Source of the DNA: Rhodocollybia butyracea
Taxonomy: Eukaryota; Basidiomycota; Agaricomycetes; Agaricales; Omphalotaceae
NCBI GenBank assembly: GCA_015501585.1
Contig: JADNRY010000143.1
Location: 62,001-126,000, forward strand
Reading direction: 5' to 3'
DNA length: 64,000 bases
Position 1 is the first letter of the stretch; every line of letters starts with the position of its first letter. The notes under the pieces are model-generated. The model saw nothing but the letters and a program-made list of their open reading frames with translations. It made no database searches and had not been told where the DNA came from. Shown here one piece after another: positions 56,893 through 64,000 of this stretch. Position numbers and translations under genes: made by a program.

Positions 56893-59209
56893 ATGTCAGG
56901 AAATCTACTGAATATACCGAGACTCCCAGATGAGAAACAGCTTGTTGGCAAAGAAAACTGGAGACCTTTTAAAAGGGAAATCTTATTTGCTATTCAATCG
57001 AAAGGCTTGGCAGGCTACCTTGATGGGACTATCACTAGACCAACCCCTATGGCTACCTACCTGGGCCCAATCTACATATCACAGCAGACACCACTGTTCA
57101 GTCCAGTCCCACAATATGAGGAGTGGGAAACCCGTGATAGGCTAGTTGCTGGAGCCATTGTATCAAACGTGGTCGACCCTACAGGACTGGGAATTGACAA
57201 GACAAAGAGAGCATCTGAAATCTGGAAAAATCTCATTAAACAATTTGAAAAGAAAGATGAGCAGCACATTCACCTTGCTGATACTGCGCTTCGCTCCCAG
57301 AGATTCAACCTGTCCAAACAGACCATGGAGGACCACAAAAAGAAAATGCAAAACCTCCTGAAAAAGGTACATGACCTCGGAGGAAGTATCCCTGACCCAC
57401 AGTTCTGTCTCATCCTCATCTCATCCATGCCCAGCAATTGGAAGCGAGACATTTGCACAGTCTCAGGAACATCAAGCGCAGATGCATTCACGTACCTTTG
57501 TACCCTCTGGCTCCAGAAGGAAGAGGATAGACTGGCAGAGGAACAAGAGAACAAGAAAGTCAAGGCCCATACCAACAGCGCACCAGAGACAGACCTGCGT
57601 TCACTTGCCACATGGATAGGAAATGCTGGGCGAAGGGTGGTGGCATGGAGGGACAAGCCAAAACAGGGACAAGCGAACAGAGGAAAAACGGGGCCAAGTG
57701 TAAAAGTCATTACAACAGAGGACACCAAACCCAATGCTAGCACGCCCATGGCAACCTATGTCCTGTCAGTAAACGCCATGGACTCCTTGAGCCATATCAT
57801 CCCATTCTGAGGGCTACAGGTCAGCAAAAGGAGGAAAGCCAGGATGTAGATAAAGATGTACCTAGCTATGCGACTGTTGACCTCAAAGACTGTACCATAT
57901 GCAAGGGAACGACATCCCTATACTTGCCTCCCGCTCCCGTAACACAGACTTTTCTTGACTCATGGCACATCAGAGCACTGTTGGGTGCATAAATCAGACT
58001 TCATCGAATATACTGAGGTACATGGCCAAGGTGGTAATAGTGCCATATCTGGCGATGCGGGGAAATTCCAGATACTTGGAGTAGGGACAGTACAATTTGT
58101 CATGCGTGTAGATGGAGACGAAAGAATAGTGAAGCTCTGGCAGGGCACAAAGCACACGCCATTGTTTGCCCATAACCTCATATCACTGTCAACCCTCGAT
58201 TGTAAAAGAATGAGAGGCACCTGGGGAGACGGCGCAATGATCATGAAGTCCCCCACAGGGGAGGGAGTGATACATGGGTATGGCAAAGCAAAGATGTATG
58301 AGGTGGAGATACTGGAGTCAGGGAAAACGGATGTCAATTGCTTGTGCAAGAGAGATAGGCCAACCAATATACTCACCTGGCACAGGAGACTAGGGCACGT
58401 AGCACTGATCCAACGGATACTACGTGTGGCCAACCGGAACCTCGTCAATGGACTGAATATCACCAAAAGCGATGCAACTGGTATGTGCGAGGATTGCTTA
58501 TACGGAACAGCAAAGAGACAACCGTACTCATGCATGAGAGTGAAGTACTCCAGTGCATCAGGAAAAGCCATTTTTGCCTAGGTGACCCCAGAGTGGCCTA
58601 AAGCAAACTAGGTGACCTATGAATCCTATGGCATCCTAGGAATTCGGGCTCGTCCCTTGCCAGTCAAGGCTCTTGAGGACTCCCTAGGGTATCCTAGGCA
58701 AACCCAGGGCAAGCCTAGGTTTGCCCAGGTTTGCCCAGGTGTTCCCCAGGTGTTCCCCAGGAGCACCTGGGCAAACCTGGGCAAACCTAGGCTTGCCTAG
58801 GGAATCCTCAAGAGCCTTGACTGGCAAAGGACAAGCCCAAATTCCTAGGATGCCATAGGATTCATAGGTCACCTAGTTTGCTTTAGGCCACTCTGGGGTC
58901 ACCTAGGCAAAAACGGCTTTTCCTGATGTGTGTGCATGTAGACCTATTCAGACCTGCGAGAACACAGACACATGGAGTTTGCAGCTACCTCTTACTCTGC
59001 ACAGACGGAAGATCCTCCTTCTGAGTACTGTTCTACCTGAATAATAAATGCAAAGAGATGGGCGTGAAATGCTTACACAAGTACCGCACAATGGCGGAGA
59101 AGCAGACGGGGAAGAAACTGAGGACAATACACATAGATGGCGGCGGAGAGTTGAACAATGGGGCCATAGACAAGTACTGGGCGGAGAATGGCATACTCCA
59201 TCAGGAAAA
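56893..59209 (+). pseudogene. copia Gag-Pol fragment (gag, protease, pre-integrase, partial integrase)
   Basis: Gag is open from ATG 56893 to TGA 57810 (305 codons: ENWRPFKREILFAIQSKGLA and WKNLIKQFEKKDEQHIHLAD, a UBN2-like copia Gag). The protease region restarts near 57955. The Asp-Ser-Gly catalytic triplet is disrupted by one extra base near 57965, while HNLISLSTLDCKRMRGTWG remains. GAG-pre-integrase is TWHRRLGHVALIQRILRVAN plus CEDCLYG. The MITE at 58556 splits the next exon. Integrase resumes with HVDLFRP (first Asp) and TIHIDGGGELNNG (second Asp) and breaks after AENGILHQ, before the catalytic Glu. The product is not functional. Confidence 0.85.
58556..58928 (+). mobile_element. 373-bp palindromic MITE, copy 2
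   Basis: Same length, termini and orientation as 28717-29089, with only a handful of base differences (for example GGTGACC for GGTGAGC). It is flanked by TG on both sides (58554-58555 and 58929-58930). It is inserted in the copia polyprotein region. Confidence 0.93.
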
Positions 59210-59212
59210 GTC

Positions 59213-59470
59213 TACAATCCTTGAGTTGACTTGAGTTGACTTGAGTATTTATCCTCACTTCAGGTTGACTTGAGCTAACCTGAGACTTGAGTTAACTTGA
59301 GTACATATGCCAACTTCAGGTTGACTTGAGTTAACCTGAGTTGGCATGAGTATAAAGCCTATTCAAGCCTCAACTTCAGGTTGACTTGAGTTAACTGTGA
59401 CTGAGTTGTTAACTTGAGCACATAAGCCAACTTCAGGTTAACTTGAGTTAACCTGAGTATAAGGCCCCAA
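59213..59470. repeat. TTGAGTTGACT / AGGTTAACTTGAGTTAACCT repeat
   Basis: Repeated TTGAGTTGAC and CAACTTCAGGTTGACTTGAG modules of about 50-60 bp occur here. Several contain the near-palindrome AGGTTAACTTGAGTTAACCT. The stretch begins exactly where the copia sequence breaks off. Confidence 0.7.
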
Positions 59471-60003
59471 CTTAAAACTAATTCAACAAACATGGATAAT
59501 TCAAGGGCCCATTAGCATAACACAACTGTTGTAAACTAATGGGAGCTTTAAGAGGGCTCTGAGTAGAAATCCAGGGGCTGTGATGTGACTGAATTTTTAT
59601 TCCATCATTACCAAAAAAAAAAAAACCAGGAATGTTCCTGGTTTTTGGGTGCCAAAGTGGCATATCCTGGAGATGATATCCAGTCTGATTCCTTTCTATG
59701 TAGTAGTAAAACGTGTTTCCTAGTCTATCAACAACAAAGGCTTTGATTACAGCTGTAGCTTTGGATGTATTGGGGTCTGGAAGGAGGGATGACTCTGAAG
59801 AAGTAGGACTATAGAAAGCACTGGAACTGTGTGCATTTTCAGTGCTTGTACAACGTGAAAATACAAGTACTGGACAAACATTTAGTATACAGGCTAGTGC
59901 TTGCACAGTATCCCATAAATTGTACAGCATGTAATAGAAGCTTGGAATAAGTATGTGGGTATTGTTTGTATAGCTCTTTGTAAACACTGTCAAGGCATAC
60001 CAT
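59471..60003. other. spacer with an unsupported minus-strand open frame
   Basis: A minus frame ending at 59478 contains plausible protein (KATAVIKAFVVDRLGNTFYY) but runs upstream into the minisatellite. Without a start or domain I cannot call it a gene. There is a run of 13 As near 59615. Confidence 0.3.
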
Positions 60004-60690
60004 GCTTGTATAGGCATTTTACATCCATACAGAGCATGTACAGGCGATGTGCACACGTGCAGAGCTTGTACAAGCGTCGTGCACGCATACAAAGCATGTA
60101 CAAGCTTTGTGCGTGCACACAACACTTGTACAAGCTCTGTACGCGTGTACAATGCTTATGAGCTCTGCATGCGTGTACAACGCGTGCAAGATGCTTGTAC
60201 AGGCTCTACACGCGTGCACGACGCTTTTACAAGTGCTGTACACGCGTAGGATGCTTGTACAGGCTCTACACGCGTGCACGACGCTTTTACAAGTGCTGTA
60301 CACGCGTACAACGCTTGTACGAGCTCTACACGCGTGCACGACGCTCATACAAGCACCGTACACGTGTACAACGCTTGTACCAGCTCTGTACACGTGTAAG
60401 ACGCCTGTACGAGCTCTGAACGCGTGCACGACGCTTTTACGAGCGCTGTACACGTGTACGACGCTTGTTCAAGCTCTATACGCGTGCACCTGCTCTGCAC
60501 GTTGGTACAAGCTTTTTACAAGCTCTGCACGCGTGCACGGCGCTTGTTCAACCTCTGTACGCCTGTACAAGCTTTGTGCGCGCGCACGACACTTACACGA
60601 GCTCTGTACACGTGTACGACGGTTGTACGAGCTCTACACGCGTGCACGACGCTCATACAAGCTCTCTACGCGTGTACAATGCTTGTATGT
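60004..60690. repeat. 30-bp minisatellite, about 22 units
   Basis: The unit resembles GCTTGTACAAGCTCTGTACG + CGTGTACAAC. Each unit holds the self-complementary strings TTGTACAA, GAGCTC, ACGCGT and GTGCAC. A 60-bp higher-order duplication is nearly exact at 60180-60300. Because 30 is divisible by three and stops are rare, long artificial open frames (up to 230 codons plus, 144 minus) appear in several frames; I do not annotate these as genes. Confidence 0.9.
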
Positions 60691-62739
60691 CCATCGCTTG
60701 AGAAATCTTGCCGAAACAAAGAAACTTGATACATCTTGAAAACTTGTCTGTTGTTGAAGACATTGCAGGAAACAGGCTGTTGAGTCTCCGAAGATTTGAA
60801 CTACAACTTGAAGACTTGGTAATTTTCTGCGGTTATGTTTTGGTTCTGTGGATGGCCCTAGCTTTGATAACCAGTGCTTCATTCCAAACATTCTTGAGCA
60901 TTGAAACGGCGGAAAGGCAGGCTGAGGAAGAGAAAACGAAACGAAAAACAAACCGACTTGAAGAAACGTGACTCTATTTTCGCCAAGCGCTCAGCGGAGT
61001 CAGCTCAATATTACCAACGCGTCGACGCGTCGACAGGCGGTACTGTCAGTAAATTCTTATCTATCAACGGTCCCAGAGAATTCTTTCGTATATACTGTAA
61101 TATCTGAAGAAGAGCCACTAGACCGATGAAATACCGTATCAGTAACGCTACGCTCCTGGGCCGCGGGCCGCGCAATAGCACAGCCACATCAATTTTCAAC
61201 GTTGCCACGTCACAACGTAACTATGGCTCTTCTTCAACTACGATCATGTCCTCTTGTCTATAATCACGCCGTTCCTGGACGAAGCCTCCTGTTAAAGTTA
61301 TAGTTGGATATTTACTATTATTCAAGTGTCCATGCGGTGCTTCACATACACGTCCAACCAAAAAGTACAAGGTTTAGAGATACTTGCACCAAAGAATTTG
61401 TCGGCATTGGCGTTGATCAAAGGTACGTCTGCATGTATTAATATCAGAAATACGTTGTCTAATGCTATGATAGAACTCATCTCCTCCGTCTCATCACACG
61501 ACTTCGACTTTACAGCCCGAAATTTTGCCATAATGCTCAGCTCTCTTTGACGTCCTCTTGGGCGCCGTCTTCTTGTCAAAATTACCTACAACAAACATGT
61601 AGTTCCCATCGTTGTGTCGCACTACGAGTCCAAGATTGAAGCCATTGGCGAGAGGGCCATTTGGGGTATTAATCCTGTTGAGTTGCTTGGAGGTGAGTTT
61701 TTTCGTTTAGACGCCATGGATATTATTACGCTGACTACCTTTCTCGGAACGTCACCGTCACTTCTGCTCAAGCTTCTACGCGATAACCGAACGGAGGGAA
61801 TATTCGTATTCATATAAAGCGTTGACGGTACAGGACCGCAGCCCTCAAACGCAGCTTGGTGTCATCCCCTCGATCCACGGCATATGTACCTAGGCCAGCG
61901 TAATTGTTCCTTTTAATACCGAGCCACCATAGTGTGATGCATCGACCAGATTTTTGAGTAAGTTCCCCATATCTCTCTTTTACATTGCAGCTTTAACTAA
62001 CCGCGATGTCCGTTCGGCAAGGGACCCACCGTTGACATCAGCTGCGTGGTCAGAACATTGCTCGCCCTCAAACCCCGCAGTTGTGCACGCCCGCCCGCTT
62101 CACATCCTCTTCCTCTCCCTTCTCTTGCTCCCCTGTCTCTTTTGTTCCTCTGGCAAACTTGCTCGCGGTTGGATTGTCTTGACATAGTGCCAGCCGCTCG
62201 AGTCCCAACAGTCGCCCCTGGTCCCCCAGCTCAACTCCAGCCTCTATGCGTGACAGGCAGGGAAATGCCACGGCAAGTAATGTGCGGTGAGCCCAGGCGT
62301 AAGTTGCGCTTCTCACGCATTCGTTGCCAATGATTTACCCCTTTGAGGCCTGACCGACAATCATTGTTGCGCAAGTGCTCGTTCAGCAGTAAGTACTTCA
62401 CGCTTCTCATCCACGGTTCTTCTATACTGATTTAGTGGTCTAGGGTCTGACCACTGACAACGTCACTGTTTCTACCTGTAGTACGTAGAATAACGTAAAC
62501 TTTTTTCACTACCTACAGGGAACCGAAACATCGAGTAAGTCGTTATATATCCCATTTTTCTTTGACCAATTGTTACTTAATTGAGGACAAACATTCGCTG
62601 CACTGGTAAGTATTTTGGCGTAACACCAAAGAAACTTTGCTTAGAGGGAATTGGGGATACGTAGTAGTGGTTGACATGTAGTAATTTGTAAATATCCCTT
62701 TATTACTTTGCAAGACCCTTCAGAAGCAGTTGAAAACCA
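60691..62739. other. about 2 kb without a confidently assigned gene
   Basis: Candidate pieces are a plus frame at 60708-60971 (one hydrophobic segment, then RQAEEEKTKRKTNR) and a plus frame at 61560-61817 (LLVKITYNKHVVPIVVSHYE, ending GIFVFI). Neither has a recognisable domain, and in-frame stops separate them. GTCGACGCGTCGAC near 61020 is a short palindrome. Confidence 0.3.
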
Positions 62740-63287
62740 TTGTGTAAGACACTCCAAGTGATTGTTGTATACAGTCAAGATGATTGCCCAAGGCAGTTCA
62801 AATGATTGTTTCAAACACTCACTGTGATTGCTGAACAATCCAAATGATTGTCTCAAGACACTGTGACCCATTTCCAAAAACAATCATTTTGAGTGTCCTA
62901 AACAGTCAATTTGAGTGTTTCATGCTATCATTTAGAGTGTTTTTTACAATCATTTAGATAGTGTAGAACTGCTATATAGAGTGCTTCAGACTATCATATT
63001 GAAAGGCTAGGACAATCATTGAAAGTAGTTCAGACAACCTATAAGAGTGATTTCGACAATCATTAAGATTGGTTCAAACAATCAAGATAAAGGTATAAGA
63101 CAATCCTTTTGAGTAGACTGGACAATCATTAAGATTGGTTCAAACAATCAATATAAAGGTATAAGACAATCTCTTTGATTAAACTGGACAATCAGTAAGA
63201 ATGGTTCAGACAATCAATATGAGTGCAAGACAATCATTTAGATTGTGTTTTGGACAATCAAATCAATTGTTTTTCCTTCCCGTAGTG
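62740..63287 (-). repeat. right subterminal repeat array of the CACTA-like element
   Basis: Many copies of GACAATCATT(T/A) and CAAATGATTG, plus a tandem pair (about 63050-63180) containing GACAATCATTAAGATTGG and CAAACAATCA(A/T)GATAAAGG, end at the CCCGTAGTG terminus. Confidence 0.7.
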
Positions 63288-63348
63288 TATTTATAAATAA
63301 AAACCAATGAATTATAGTTAGGCAAATACAGTATGTAAACCAATACAA

Positions 63349-64000
63349 CTACTTGATGAAGACCTTCCCTACCAAATTTTCCAATGTAATTCTCCATTGA
63401 CCATGTTGATCATGTTTATTGCTCTGCATATCTTGGGAGTTTAAAGCATAGTTTAATGCTTTAATATGATTTTTAAGCTCTTTGACAATATTTTTTTGAG
63501 TTTTAGATGTATTTGCACCCTATATGTAAGATTTTGAGCTTATACAGATTGTGGTCTTGAAATCATAAAAACCTACCTGAACCCAATCAAGTAACTTTTT
63601 TGCATCATCTTTTGTGTATATCCAACCTTCAGCATGTTTTCCAAAGCTTTTTTTCAAGTGAAATAACATTTGTTCAGAGGGATATACTTTTAGAATATGA
63701 ATAAGGGAGTATTGAACAGCATAGGTCTTTAATGTCACTTGATTTGATGAGTGTAAAATTTGAAGACATTTCATTGCAATGTTCCCATGACAGTCCAGGA
63801 ATCTGATATCCATGGTAAAATGCCTGATATCTGAAATATCCTCCTGATTGAGCTTGTATATTTTGGGATTTGGCCATGGAGCTTGCAGGGAATTTTGTAG
63901 TTCCCCTATTCTCAGTTGAGACTGATCATGAAAAGTGTTGACTACTTCAAGAAAGCCTTGATGCCCCTTTCCACAGATCTCACTCTGAAATAAACTGAGA
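63349..64000 (-). CDS. partial gene of unknown function entering from the right edge
   Basis: Exon 64000-63577 is open from the edge (EICGKGHQGFLEVVNTFHDQ, YKLNQEDISDIRHFTMDIRF, LKVYPSEQMLFHLKKSFGKH). A 57-nt GTAGGT...TATAG intron joins in frame to 63519-63349, which ends LENLVGKVFIK and a TAG stop. The visible part is at least 198 residues, all helical in character, with no catalytic motif. It lies 62 bp outside the CACTA terminus. It may be the C-terminal part of a large fungal signalling or repeat protein, but I cannot identify the family. Confidence 0.55.

Larger units (their letters stand above)
56541..59209 (+). mobile_element. truncated Ty1/copia retrotransposon
   Basis: The element has a 5' LTR, a half-tRNA primer site, gag, protease, GAG-pre-integrase and the beginning of integrase. 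It ends near 59209, where integrase coding stops and an unrelated TTGAGTTGACT repeat begins. There is no reverse transcriptase, RNase H or 3' LTR. A 373-bp MITE is inserted at 58556. Domain order (integrase before the missing RT) is that of copia. Confidence 0.85.
53336..63287. mobile_element. CACTA-like termini bounding a 9.95-kb composite region
   Basis: The left end is CACTACGGGAAGAAAAAACA and the right end, reverse complemented, is CACTACGGGAAGGAAAAACA. Similarity continues through TTTGATTGTC (about 35 bp). Both ends are followed inward by 0.4-0.55 kb of AATCATT/AATGATT subterminal repeats, a hallmark of CACTA (EnSpm) elements. The adjacent trinucleotides are TTT and TAT, so the 3-bp duplication is imperfect or absent. 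No transposase was found inside. The interior holds a copia fragment, a MITE and satellites. It could be one non-autonomous or composite element, or two unrelated ends of the same family. Confidence 0.55.

Noticed and set aside
60047..60739. 230-codon plus-strand and 144-codon minus-strand open frames
   Set aside because: They are translations of a 30-bp minisatellite with few stops; the same pattern appears in several frames and there is no start context or domain.

Overview
The window looks like repeat-rich accessory DNA from a filamentous basidiomycete, most likely an agaricomycete. The support is short introns of about 43-60 nt, Plavaka-type transposases with a C2H2 N-terminus, a DUF6532-like companion gene, NACHT proteins of the mushroom type, and degenerate TTAGGG arrays. 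No rRNA, tRNA or CRISPR was recognised. Nearly every gene is broken; the clearest intact one is a 1,396-residue NACHT-ankyrin-WD40 protein at 48708-53164. All assignments come from reading motifs, not from database searches.

Layout. 1-1347 holds the tail of one gene and a convergent Myb/SANT-like gene. 1745-9383 is a decayed gene for an AT-hook, zinc-binding, DDE-like and 3'-5' exonuclease protein. It is split by a complete 3,210-bp Tc1/mariner element (4022-7231) whose removal restores the local reading frame. From 9384 to 43411 lies a large inverted duplication. Each arm carries the 3' part of a purine permease gene and a Plavaka element (transposase plus a DUF6532-like gene). The left arm (9384-23840) later received a 6.7-kb LTR retrotransposon without coding capacity and a 628-bp solo LTR. 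The right arm (36643-43411) keeps both empty sites. The two Plavaka copies carry different internal deletions that are complementary.

Between the arms are a degenerate TTAGGG patch, a NACHT-ankyrin-WD40 pseudogene with at least 20 ankyrin repeats and a 373-bp palindromic MITE, an opposing NACHT pseudogene, a 486-bp foldback element with TA flanks, and a small membrane-protein gene. To the right of the inverted repeat, the permease gene runs to its start (42539-44992) but carries frameshifts. After a gene-poor stretch comes the intact NACHT-ankyrin-WD40 paralogue.

53336-63287 is bounded by inverted CACTACGGGAAG termini with subterminal AATCATT repeats. Inside are a truncated Ty1/copia element with a half-tRNA primer site, a second copy of the 373-bp palindrome, a palindrome-rich repeat and a 30-bp minisatellite. 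A partial gene runs off the right edge on the minus strand. The genes do not form a pathway. The region is best read as nested mobile DNA around a small set of fungal STAND/NLR-type genes and a purine permease.
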